DNA of 16,376 nt from Chromera velia (GCA_018398765.1 JAHBMJ010002717.1:1-16376), one strand, 5' to 3'; counted from the stretch's first letter, positions 1 through 11,472 are shown. Numbers and translations are program-made. The notes: generated by a model not told the origin, from the letters alone.

Positions 1-162
1 GATGGGCACCTGTCTTTCCATCACCGCTGGCGGCCCGTCATTGGACGATATGCCAATCCCACGCTGATTCGGCAACACCCGCACAGATTTCTTTTCTCCT
101 GATACAACAAGTCGCATTGTGAAAGTAGGTAGAGATAGTGAGCATAGCGGTATCTCTCTGTC
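1..162 (+). other. Upstream/5' UTR of the USP gene
   Basis: No coding signal can be supported here. The USP reading frame is closed by TAG at 145-147, so this is 5' UTR, promoter or the end of an intron following an unseen non-coding exon. No TATA-like box or other recognised motif is visible. Confidence 0.4.
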
Positions 163-2715
163 ATGTACTCAAGTGGCGCTCCGGCAGGTTCCGAAGTCCC
201 CCAGGCACCTCACGCAACCTCCATTTCTGCCATTTTGGAGCCTGGAAAGACGGCACTGCAGCAGCTGCATGGGACTGGCATGGGAATGAACCCGCCACCC
301 TTGAGCCCAAATATGACCCCCCCGATGCAGAATCTGCCTCCAAGTCAGTCACCACCTCAATTCACTCCCCCTATATATGGATATGAGCATGGACATGCCC
401 TTACACTCTTCCTTCCCAGCTGTCCTTCCACTCGATCACTCCCTAACCTGTCTCCTTCTGGTGCATTCGAATGGCTGCAGATCCATCAGTTCCTCCCCTC
501 TTCCAGCCTGTGCCCCCCATGCTTAACACAGGATCCTTCATGCCCCCTCCCACCAACGGCACGACATCCGAGATCCCCATGTCTGTATCGCTGCACCACA
601 CAGGCTCGCCCCATGTGCACCAACACCACCTCCAGCCAGGGGGGGGACCGAACATAGGCACACCTTCTATGGGACTTGGTGGGTATCCCTTTCAGCAGAA
701 CCCCGCTTTTCGTCACCAAGTGCAGCCCTCCATGCATCCCCCCCAATTTCACAGCCCCCCTCCCAATGTCGCCATATCACGTCCCGACCCCTACCCTCCC
801 ACGGGTCCTCGAAGACATTCGGGAGGACTCCCTCTGCCCCCCCTCCCGCCTACTGCCCCCCAGCACACCCTTGCAACTCCCTCCTCACACGTTCCCGAGG
901 AGTCTCCCTCCGGACCTCCACAGGGGGGGGTTGGAGACGTTCTCAACCTGACCACAGAGGGGAACACGGGGCGATCCGGTGCCGGCGGGGCTAGCACAAC
1001 CCACCACCGACGCGCTTCATATGAAACCCAGGGAACAATGGACGTCACCCCAGGCGCGGGTGGAGGGGGGGATGGTGCAGATACCCCCACGCAGCAGCAA
1101 ATGCAACGGGCGGCTGAATTGATTTCTCAGCAGACCCAAGCGCTGGAATTACACCACGCCCAGGTTGAAGAGGTCCAGAAACGGCTCGAGAGGGCTCAAG
1201 CGCAATTAGACGCAGAGAAAGCTGAGAGGTGGAAGCTGGAGGCACAGTTAAAATCAGTTCAAGCGAGAGCACAGTCACAAGTACAACAAAGAAAACTTCA
1301 GGAAGCAACTGCTGCTCTGTCACTCCCTTCATCGCCCCCAAAACAAAAGCCAACCCATCCAAATCCCGCCGACCCGCATGCCCTTTCTGCTCCTCCGACC
1401 TCGGCCGTTACTCCAGCTGGCGCCTCCCCCTCCGCCCCTCCCGCCTCTCAGCCTGCACCGTCCCCGGCCGTCCCATTGGACGATGCGCAACGAGACAGCC
1501 GTCGCCAGTCGACCACCTGGATCGACCCCCAGTCACTCACGCAGCCTGCAACTGGAGTCCTCACTGGTCTCCAGCAAAAGGAGAAAGAGAGAGAGAAAGA
1601 GCGGGAGTCATGGGGGGCTGTTGTGCGACGGAATGTGGAGGAATCAGCAGCGACAAGAGCGCAGGTGCCTGCCGGTCCTATGCGCAGCACCTTGTTGAGC
1701 TTGCGTATGGGGGAGTTGGAGAAGATCGCAGAGATTCAGCGGATCTTCGAGACTTCTCTCGAGAGAGACTGCGCGGAGCATCTGGAAACTGCTATGCAAC
1801 ACATGCAGTCAGTCAGCCAGTCAGAGAATCACGTGTGGATGAGTTGCTGCTTCATTTGAAAGATGGTCGAGTTTTTCCCGGGGGGTGGGGATATTCAGAG
1901 ATGAGGCAGACCGTTTGTCGTTGGATGCAGCATTCTTTCTGTTCTTCGTCAGTTGACGCAAAGTGAATCGTCCGAGATGCCATACGTCTGCCTGTTCCAC
2001 TCAAAGGAAAAACCCCGTAGCACATGCATTTGTCCATCCCGACGTGTCCATTCTTCTCCTGTGTTTCCTGTTGCAGGCATCACCCTAGTGGTCTCTCTCA
2101 GCGTTTTTGTTTGGCGGCGCTCCGATCTTGCATGGCAACGCACCCTGATTCTCTTCTCTCTTTCATGACAGCCGAAACCGTAAAGAGACTTTTCCTCTCC
2201 TCCTCGGCTGCGGCTGCGGCTGCAGCGGCGGCGGCCGGTCAGAAGGGTTTGCTTCTTTCGGGGGGGGGGGTGTCTCACCCTTTGGGTGGGGTGGTAGAGC
2301 CGTTTGACGAGTGCCAGTCTGCCGAGTTCCTCCACTCTTTTTTGGTCTTCAAAGCCAAAATGGTGGCAGCAGTTGGGAGTGAACACCCGGAGGCTGTTGG
2401 TGGGGGTGTGGGGCAAGGATCGCCCCCCCAACCGCCTGTGGGGAGGGACGAAGCTTGGCGGCTTCTGTGTGTGTGTATTAATCGTTCAGAAATCCAGAAA
2501 GAAGAGGAAGAGGAGAACGACGGAGGAGATGGAGAAACGACCATCGCTCCTCAAGACCTCCCCCCTTCTGATTTGAGGGATTGGCTTTTGAAGATTTGGT
2601 GGGATGTCCCGCCGAGCCAGTGCGAGAGTCCTCCTGTGTGGGTTTTGGTGTTCCATTGGATGGCCCAAATCGATTCTCCCCCAGAGGCAAAGGTTCCCCT
2701 GCTGCTCTTCATCAA
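163..2715 (+). other. USP N-terminal region: proline-rich, coiled coil, helical (exons 1-3)
   Basis: Exons 1-2 encode about 265 residues rich in Pro, Ser, Gly and His, with many PP and PPP runs. A strongly predicted coiled coil follows, about residues 265-340 (nt ~1096-1320), with Gln/Glu/Lys/Arg heptads such as VEEVQKRLERAQAQLDAEK. A second Pro/Ala/Ser linker comes next. From ~nt 1680 into exon 3 the sequence looks folded and helical (MRSTLLSLRMGELEKIAE, then residues joined across 1807/2077). Exon 3 has a poly-alanine tract at ~2208-2235 and an acidic KEEEEEN run near 2500. USP35/38 proteins have helical-repeat N-termini, so this part may be equivalent, but I see no sequence motif that proves it. 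The exon 1 donor at 344 and acceptor at 480 are both phase 1. Confidence 0.65.
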
Positions 2716-3524
2716 GTCAGTAAACAAATCCGTCAACGAGAAAGGAAAAGAAAACGTGTCGGGATTAGATTTTTTTCCCCTTTGCGACCGTTACTTTCCT
2801 TTCTTTGCAGTAAGTTTCACATGCACGAGCATAGTATTTCAAAAGTCGTGGCAGCTGCGGTAGCAGTCGTGCAATCAGTCAGTCAGGCAGGCAGGCATTC
2901 ACGCAGCCACAGAGAGAGACTGGCAGGCCCTGCTCATTCCTTCAATCAGACCTTTCTTTGCCTTTTCCCAACGGATGATTTGATCATTTGTCCTCTGATT
3001 TGCGAATCCGATGCTGAAAGGCGGTATCAGCTGCTTAGCATGACACAGGTTTGTATGTGCGTTCGCTTTTGCAGGTCAGAGGTCGAACGTCTTGGGTCCA
3101 GAAAGGGGTGCGAGTGTGTGGTGTCGCATCTACTTGAGACCCTTTGCTCTCGGAATGGAGCTTGCTCAAGAGACCTGCAGCACGTTCTGGGCTTGGTCAG
3201 TCCCAGTCGTAGCACTTCAGATCAGCAGTTCGTTCGTCAGTTAGGAGTGTCAAGAAGTGCAACCTTGACTTTCCTATTATTGCGCTGCCCCTGAGATAAG
3301 CTCTCTTTTCTCTCTGTCTGTCTCTCTCTCTCTCTCTCTCCCTCTCTCTCACACACACGCGCGCGCGCACTGACTTTTTTGCTCCCTCATTCGCTCACTT
3401 ACTCACTCGCTGACCTTTTCACTCTCCGATCTACTTACTCGCTCATCTCAGAAATGGCCCACCGCTCTTCGTGCGTCCCCAAGATCCTCTTGTCTGCCTT
3501 TCCCTTTTTTTCTCTCTCTCTTTG

Positions 3525-3555
<31 letters not shown>

Positions 3556-3728
3556 TTGTCTCTCTCTCTTTGTCTCTCTCTCTCTTTGTCTCTCTCTCTC
3601 TTTGTCTCTCTCTCTTTGTCTCTCTCTCTCTTTGTCTCTCTCTCTCTGTCTCTCTCTCTCTCTCTCACTCTCTTTTTCTCTCTCTCTCTTTCTCTCTCTT
3701 TGTCTCTCTCTGTCTCTGTCTCTTTCTT

Positions 3729-3765
<37 letters not shown>

Positions 3766-4195
3766 CGAATGTTCTTGAGGCAGTGTACCCTATCTCCCTC
3801 TTCCCTGTGATGCCGCGCTCGGTCTTCTCTCTCTCTCCCTTGATTGTTGTCTCACAATTAAGTAATTTTTACTCTCTTCCGACCATCTGTCTGCGACTCT
3901 GCCGATTGGATAAAAAAACGACCAATGCAGCACCCCACCCTTGAATGAATTGATGAACGAATAAACGACTGACTGACTCAACGCAGGTCGACCCCACAGC
4001 GCTCCCTGAGGCCATGACCCGCCTCCTGTCCCAAGCGCGGCTGCCTGCTGGACGGCTTCTGACTCTCTTCATCGCTCTGGTCATCTACACGTGGCAGGCA
4101 GAACCTCCTCCCTCGTGCTTTATGGGCATTCGTCAGTTTCTCTCTATCCCTTTATCTCCTTCCCCCGCTCGCTCTCTCTCTCTTCCTCCCCCCCT

Positions 4196-4227
<32 letters not shown>

Positions 4228-7222
4228 AACCATACAGTCTGTCTGTCCGTCTCTCTCTGTCCCGATCTCTTTCTCACTCGGCCGCTCGCTGGGTCCTCCC
4301 CCCTCTGTCCTGTTTGCTTCCCCTTTCTGTTTCTGTCTTTGATGTTTGCGTGTGCGTGTGCGTGTGCGCATGCCCTTTGTCCCCTCTGACTGCATGCTGC
4401 TCCACACCCTCTCTAATCACCTGCTCGCTCCACACCCTCTCTAATCACCTGCTCTGTCGCTGTCTCGCCCCGTCCCATGCTTCCCCCCATGCAAAGATCG
4501 TCCCGTCCCATGCTTCCCCCCATGCAAAGATCGTCCCGTCCCATGCTTCCCCCCATGCAAAGAAAAAGAAAGTTGGTTCTGGCTGACTTAATGTCAAAAA
4601 GTTGTGACGGTTGTGAAGGAGAGGTCACTGTATAGGTGCTACTTGCAACACTCTGGATCCCCTTTCTCTTTGCTCTGCTATACTCTCCTGTGATGTGTGC
4701 CCCTGCAGTGCTCCCTCCTCTACATGACGAGCCGGATCGTCTTTATTTTCTTGTTGCGTGCTTGTGTCGAGCTACATTGAAGGTGCACGCGGCAGCGGCG
4801 GCAGAGAGGGAGAGGTTGGCCGCTGAGGCAGCTGCTGTGAGTGGGCGACGAGGAACGAGAGAGCAAGTCTCAGCAGGCTCACACAGTAGAGATCCGGTGG
4901 ACTTCGTTCTGGAGGCCAACGCTCTCGTCGAAGCGTTCGTGAGGGCAATCGCGGCCAAAGCGGCGGTACGTGGGTACTTGAAGGATGATTGCGATGTTCT
5001 TTCTTGTTGGGCGTTGGGTCTGTTTTTGGTGTTTTTTTTTTGGTTGCCAGTTTGCTTTCGTAAGTCTGTTTGTCTCCGAGAATCTGTTCACTCAAGTTCT
5101 TTCTCTTTCATCTCTCCCTCCGTCCCTCCGTCCCTCTCTCTCTCTTTTGTTTCCCATGTCTCATTCCTTCTGCATCCTTTCGTGAATTGAGTCAACGAAA
5201 TGACCGACGCACACCTTTTTTCTTCCTGTGAGATGAATCAGTGTTCGTTCTCTTTCTTTTCATTTCCCCCCCTCCCTTTGCAACACGTGTCTGCCGGCCT
5301 GCCGATCCATCCATCCGTTTGCAGAACCCGCTGAATGCCCCAGACGCAGTCCAGCTGCTGGCTCACGTGGTGGTCACCGGTCCCCTCCCTCTTCTCTCAG
5401 TCCAAAACGGGATATCTGCCTGTGCCTCCTCCATACCTTTCCTGGAGAGGGTCAGTAGGCTTTTCTTTCTGTGCTTGGCTGGTTTTTTAGTTGCATGCCC
5501 TTGCGAGACTGATCATGTAAATGTGCTTTTTTGTTCAGTTCGGAGACTCCGTTTCCTGTGTGCCTATAGATCGAGCACCTAGTTCGGAACAGGCAGGCAG
5601 GGACAGCTCTCTTCAAAAGCGCGTCTGCTGCAACCGCGGCTGGTGCCCTCTCATAGACAGGAAGAAAAGAAAGACACTTCATTGCGAACTCGCTGGTTGC
5701 AGTTGTATGTGAGGTGGTCTGTGCCGTCCTCTCGGGTCCCTCCGGAGCACGTGGATATTTTGGGAAAGCTTTTGGGGATTCTTCGTTCGAAGAAAGCCGA
5801 GGCCGACGAGAGGTCGAAAGAAAAGAGGGAGAGGGCGAAAGAAAGGGAACGGAGGGCAGAGCTAGAGAGAGAACGAGAGGCGGAGATTGAGGCAGCACGG
5901 TTAAAAGAGGCAGCCATGAAGCTGGCAGTTGCAGGGCCGGCTCCCTCTGAGACAACCGATTGGTTTGCAGAGAGCACAGACAGAGAGGGGGTAGATGGGT
6001 CTCCCGATGCCGAGACCTGGTACCTCAGTGATGCAGAAACCCACGATGGAGACAGACGGCAAGTCGGACCTCTCCCTCTCGCAACACTCAACCCCCCCAC
6101 GGGTCCTTCAAGAGACGCGAAGGGCATTCTAGCTGTCTCAGCGGACTCTGCCTCCAACCTGATTGCGAAGGAGCCAGCAGCCGAACGGGTACCTGCAGAA
6201 AGTCCCCCGGCAACGTTGCAAGAGATTCAGGTGGCAACGCCGTTCGGTGTGGCCTCGTGTTTTCGAACAGCAGGAGGTTTGGTGTCAGGTGGTAAGGGGG
6301 GGAAGCGAGTGCATGCCTTCAGATCTTCTGGGGGAGGGGGGCTGAAAATTCCAGTTCGGATACAACCCGAACCCCGGAGCCACAGCAAACTTGATCCAGA
6401 CATCAGACGTCAGTACTTCAGGAGTGACGCTGCTCATGGGCATACCAGTGAGAGAGATGACTTCGATCGTCGAGGTGGCGGCAAAGCCTTTCGAGCGGGC
6501 TCAAGAAGAAGGTCCCTTCCTCGTTACGGTCGGAATGCCCTTCTCGTTCCACCTCCACCCAACCGAGACCTCCTGTCTTCCCCTGGACCTTCCTCTGTTG
6601 CGGGACCGCACGACCCCGGCATTTGCTCCGAAGGCCCCGGCAGATATCCCGGAGACGTCCCTTTTGACGTGCGCAGTGAGCCGTACATGTCGCGGCCCGT
6701 CTCTGCACACCGGCTCCATCCTTTCAGACATCAGCATCGCGCAGGCAACGGAAGGGTCCCAGCAGACCCATACCACTCACATCACCCTTCCCACTTTCTT
6801 TCAGGCCCCCCTGAAAACCTAGTTCTGCCCCCCCCTCCTTCAGACGCCCCGTACATCATGCCGTCTGGGGCCGAAGTTCTTTCATTGGGACACGGGCCGG
6901 TCCCTTATGTCCCTGCCTCCTCGACCCTCCCGTTCCCGTTCCCAACAGATCCCTCCCCCCCCCCTTTCATCATGAGCGATATGTCCAAGCCCCCTCAACC
7001 ATTCAACACAGGAGGAGCACCCGTAACGGGAGGAGCTGCAGGAGCAGGGGAAGGCCCGGCTCTGGCCCCTCCCACACAGGAACCGCCCCGGCCCGCCTCC
7101 CCCATGTTTCTTGCAATTCCTGCAGCACTGAGTGCCCCTTCAGACGCCCTCAGCCTCAAATTTCCCAAAGCGCCAATGACGGGACTTCGAAATTTGGGCA
7201 ACAGTCAGTCAGTCAGTCAGTC

Positions 7223-7264
<42 letters not shown>

Positions 7265-9780
7265 TATTTATGCGTACGCGTACAGTCTGTGTATCTGCAT
7301 CTGTCAGTGTCCTGTCTATGTTTTTGACTCGCTTTGTGTTTGTCTGTCTGTCTATGAAAAGACCCACTCTCCCACGAAGAAGAGATGGAGGGAGAGGTCC
7401 CTTCCCCCCTCACATCTCGGTCTGCTCGTTCCCTGTCACCCCACAGCGAGCGCGCAACCAATGGATCCTGGAATGACTCGCCGTCAGAGCAGGAGACCTG
7501 AGGAGAGAGAAGAGGTTTTGGAGAAGGTTCACGGCCCAATCGAGCACCGTCGCTCTTTTGGTGTGGGACTTTGGGGAGTTTTGTTACCGCCGAAAGAGTC
7601 ATTCCGCAACAGACGCAGACACAGCATCAGAAGAATCCCCCTCCGTAGGGGCGCCCCCCCTACCCCCTGTCTAAAGAACGTGACGGTGCCGGTTCCCCCT
7701 ATGTTGTATGTATTCGTTTGAAGTGCAGTACGTTTTTTCCTCTCTCTTATTTCGTTTTTTTTTTTCTTCCTTTCGTCTTGAGTGGAAGCAACAGAGGATT
7801 AATGTGTGTACCCAGTGATCACGTGAAAGTCTGTCGGGAGCTGGAGAGGCAAGGGGTGCTTACCTCTCACCTTTCGGGCCCCCTACCCACATTGTTTGAT
7901 TATTGTTCTGTTCTTTTGTCTTTGTTTTTCCGTTCCTTCCTCTTGTCTATTGTGTACATGAAGAAAAGAAGAGAGAAGAAGAACCATCAGTCTCTGTCTG
8001 TTTGTCTGTGGACGGGACTCTGAATTTCGTGCATCCCCCGTTCTTCCTGCTTGTGTTTGATGTTCTGATCGATCTGAACTCAATATGAGCCCCCCCCCCT
8101 CTTTTTTTTTCTCTCTCCACTTCCTTGAGGATTGAGACCTCCCTCCGGACTGCTGCTTGAATGAATGCCTCGTCAGAGAACATGCATCAAACAAAGGTAG
8201 CCGAATCATCCTTCTTTCCTTCCTTCCTGTCTTTTGCCTCTGTCTGCAGCCTGCTACCTGAATTCCTTCCTCCAGGCCATGCACATGACTGAGGGTATGG
8301 TGGCGAATCTTTTCCACTTCAAATTGGAGAAGAACGTAAAGTCCCAGAAGTCATCCTTTCTCCAAGAGGCACTCAACCAACCGCTCCTGAAGAGCCTCCA
8401 GAGGCTCATGTCCGAGTTCCTCATCACAAAGAGGTCAGTCAGGCAACCAGACGCATATGCAGCATGTCGACCAGGCTGCCTAAAGAGCATGCAGCCAGGA
8501 AGAAAACCTGGCGGGCCGGGGGGGGACACGAAAGGAAGAGAAGAGAATGAAGTGCAGAACCTTGCGGGAAGGGATGGCCACGGGGGGGTTCTTGATTCAT
8601 TCATTCATTCATTCATTCATTCAAGCCATGCAACCTCTCTGTGTGAGTGACCAATTGGGTGTTTTGATTGATGCGTGGCATCACTGCACTAATTAATTTC
8701 CTTCAATTGTCTCTGCTCTATTTTTTCCCTTTCCCTTCGGGCTTCCATCTGCTCTCTACCTGCCTGCCTGCTTGAGTGCAGGAAGGCCCTCGACGCTACC
8801 CCCGTGATCCAGTCGCTTCCTGACATGTACGGGGTCGGGCAGCAGCAGGACGTGACGGAGGCAGGGAGGTACATTTTCGAGGCCTTGGGGGGGTACGAGC
8901 AGGTCCGTCGTTACTCACCTGCAATGAATTGCATTGTGACAATAAATACTGTACATCAGTTGTCTTCTTTTGTCGTGCGTGGTTGGCGTTGAAAGAAAGG
9001 CCAAGGAATGGTCGGAGCACCAGGCGGAAGGGCGGAGGAAGGCAGTGGAAGTATGAATGAAATTAAATGCATCTATCTGCCGCCGCAGGAACAGACGAGG
9101 GCCGAAGAAGCAGACACGAAGGCAAGCCATCAATTTGCCTGGAAGGCATGCAGGCAAGCACTTTTTTCGACCGAAGTGACAGCTTGCACTGGGAACATTC
9201 CATTGCTTTCTGGCCTCTGTGTGCGTGTGTGTGTGTGTGCGTGCAGGCCCTGATTCGCACTGTGTTTGCTGGCGTTCTGTCCCACAAGATAGAATGCCAG
9301 AAGTGCAAGAGGATCTCAGAGAGGAGAGAGACCATCCAAGATCTCCAGTTCCCAGTACCCACAGAGGCGCAGTGGGCCCTCACGAAGAAGAAGAAAAAAT
9401 GTTTGTCGGTCTGCTGGTTTGGCTGTATGCAGATACCCCGATAATTTCTTTCTGTCTTTGTTTGTTCGACACACAACACAAACATGCGTCTTCATTCTAT
9501 TTCCCACAGCCGTTTTCTTTACTGGCGGGCGATCCAGAAACAATATCGGAGGGACGACCAGGCATCTGTATCTCTCATTCTGGCTCCCCCCCCACGTTTT
9601 CTGCGTGCGGTAAAGATTGATGACCGAAAGCTCGGCCTTCCTGTGTGTGTTAGTTTTCCTGAAACACGAAACAGCCGTTTTCGAAGAGAGCAACGCAACA
9701 ACACTTCATCAAAAAGCCAAACTGACTGACTGTGAGGACCCTGCGCCTCTCCCTCATTTCGTTCGTGTGTGCGTGTGTGT

Positions 9781-9825
<45 letters not shown>

Positions 9826-11472
9826 CGTGTGCGTGTGTGTGCGTGTGTGTGCGTGTGTGAGTGTGTGTGCATATTGACTTGCATTTGGTATGTTTTCAAA
9901 CCAGGAGGCCCTCTTCCATGTTTGCCAATGCGCGTGCGTGTGTGCAGCCGCCAAGCTTTCTGTACAGACGCTGTTCAGCGACATGGTGCAAAAGGAGGAG
10001 TTGTCGGGTGACAATGCGTACCACTGTGAGAAGTGCAACAGGAAGCGGACAGCGTTGAAGTGGGTTGAGATCCTGTCCCCTCCTGCTCATCTGTTTCTGA
10101 TTCTGAACCGTTTCTCCTGGAACCTCTTTTCTGGAGAGAGGAAGAAGGAGAAAACACACGTGGACATATGCCCAGAAATCGAAGTCTGCGGGTTCCACTA
10201 CCAGCTCTACTGCGCCATCATCCACTCGGTCAGGATGGAACAGAGGGGGTGCATCAGTCATGCATGGGCTTTCTGTTTGTCTGCAAGTGGGTTTGGGCGT
10301 TTTGTCTTCCTTTCTCCTTCTGCCCGTCTTTCTCCCTGCCTACCTGCCTAACTGACTGTCTCTCTGTCTGTCTACCTCAACCCCTCCTCATCAGCATCGC
10401 CAGCGTGTCTGTCTGTCTTTGCCCGTCGTGCTGTGAAACTGTTTTGTCTCTTGTTCTTGTGTCCTCTCTTTCGGACCCTTTCTTGACAGAGGGCTTCCCC
10501 CCCTTTTTGCTTGTCTGTCGGACCCTTTCTTGACAGAGGGCTTCCCCCCCTTTTTGCTTGTCTGTCTCACCTGTCATGAGCGAGTCAGAAAGCATGAAAG
10601 AAGATGAAAAGAACAGGTTGAGAGAGGACGCACCACTGTTTCTCTGAATTCGTCCGTTGTCCATCATGTCTGTCTGTCTGTCTGTCCTGTCCTGTCTGTC
10701 TGTCCTGCCTGCCTGCCTGCCTGCCTGCCTGTCTGCCTGCCTGCCTGCCTGTCTGTCTGTCTGTCTGACTGACCATATAGTGTGTCTGTCTTGCGTCTAA
10801 ATGTCGTTCCGGTCCCTGTTCTCTTGTAAACGTATCGTCGATTCCTCCTGCCCTCCGTTTCGTTCCCTTTCTTTCTCTCTTCCTTTCTTTATCCATTCAC
10901 TGACCAATCCAATCAAAAGTGAATCCAGTGATCAATCCATCATGCATGCCATGCCTTGCCATGATACCATCAGGGGGCGACTGCCAACAGCGGTCACTAC
11001 TACTCGATAGGGTGCCGGTCGGAGTCCAACAAAAACAGGTGGTATCAATTTGACGATTCGCAGGTCAGACAGGGAGAGAGACAAGATACCAATATACACA
11101 CAGGCAGACACAGTCGGGGGGGTGTCGATTTCTGTCAACTTGTTCGTGAACAAGTGCAGCGTGGAAAGAAGACAGGCAGATTGGGAGATTCAAAACGGAT
11201 TTAAACAATGGTTGTAGGCAGTCACGCTCGCGTACAGACAGACGAACAGGAATTTTGTTGACTGTCAACTCGGTCTACCGGTATCAAAAGAGGGCCTCGG
11301 TTAAGCGAACTCGAGGATGGAGATACAATCAATGACCTCTGCAGAGGAGGCCGTGTCGTGCATGGCGAGATTTCCGAGATTGGCCTTCATCGAAACGCGT
11401 ACACAGCCAGGAAGGAAGGCACGAAGTGAATTTCTGTCGTCCTGTGGCACTATTTTTTCGCTCTCTTTCTTG

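Larger units (their letters stand above)
3196..3986 (+). other. Intron 4 of the USP gene, dominated by CT repeats
   Basis: 791 bp, phase 0, donor GTCAGT at 3196 and acceptor ACGCAG ending 3986. About 330 bp of it is pyrimidine microsatellite (separate entries). The remainder (3370-3510 and 3770-3980) is T/C-rich with CTCACT- and GACT-type short repeats. No gene is seen. Confidence 0.75.
4132..4708 (+). other. Intron 5 of the USP gene
   Basis: 577 bp, phase 1 (C+TG gives Leu), donor GTCAGT at 4132 and acceptor CCCTGCAG ending 4708. It contains a TCTG run (4196-4226), a GTGTGC tract (~4345-4370), and two minisatellites at 4399-4565 listed separately. Nothing coding. Confidence 0.8.
3075..7203 (+). 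other. USP central region: helical exons 4-7 and charged/proline-rich exon 8
   Basis: Exons 4-7 (about residues 716-932) code for leucine- and alanine-rich, probably alpha-helical segments, e.g. VVSHLLETLCSRN in exon 4, VDPTALPEAMTRLLSQARL in exon 5, and FVLEANALVEAFVRAIAAKA after an alanine-rich stretch in exon 6. This pattern fits HEAT/ARM-like repeats, by inference only. Exon 8 opens with a short helical part ending ILGKLLGILRSKK, then a continuous charged helix (about residues 1000-1045, Lys/Arg/Glu with ERERRAELEREREAE). Roughly 400 residues of Pro/Gly/Ser-rich, probably disordered linker run up to the catalytic domain. The reading frame of exon 8 stays open past its end, to 7721, through the next intron. 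The cysteine box demands splicing at 7203 because its second half lies in exon 9. Confidence 0.65.
10229..10973 (+). other. Intron 13 of the USP gene
   Basis: 745 bp, phase 0, donor GTCAGG at 10229 and acceptor CCATCAG ending 10973, the only acceptor in the window without G at -4. The flanking exons join the conserved HS and SGHYYS parts of the His box. It contains a 47-bp duplication and a TGTC/TGCC array (separate entries). Confidence 0.9.

Noticed and set aside
471-1859. A self-contained 462-residue proline-rich coiled-coil protein ending at 1859
   Set aside because: The last ~17 codons are translated TCAG repeat and intron sequence. A GTCAGT donor at 1808 and a GCAG acceptor at 2076 are both phase 2 and join helical sequence to helical sequence.
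2811-2877. A small exon (KFHMHEHSISKVV...) after the TTTCTTTGCAG acceptor at 2810
   Set aside because: Its exit at 2878 is phase 0 but the next exon at 3075 needs phase 2. Skipping it (2715 to 3075) keeps the frame and phase.
3379-3944. Ser/Leu-rich and Arg/Glu-rich ORFs over the CT satellite on both strands
   Set aside because: Pure translation of a dinucleotide-type repeat; no codon or protein signal.
4468-4565. CRISPR-like array
   Set aside because: The three 33-bp units abut with no spacers, in a eukaryotic intron; it is a minisatellite.
7204-7721. Coding continuation of exon 8 in the open frame to 7721
   Set aside because: It translates microsatellites (VCVCVC, ERERE) and would break the USP cysteine box, which is completed exactly by splicing to 8250.
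9484-9620. An extra USP exon after the CCCACAG at about 9510
   Set aside because: None of its frames adds USP-like sequence, and the 9400 to 9948 join is already phase-compatible. Kept only as a possibility.
9519-10038. His/Thr-rich minus-strand ORFs opposite the GT microsatellite
   Set aside because: Shadow frames of a (GT)n repeat.
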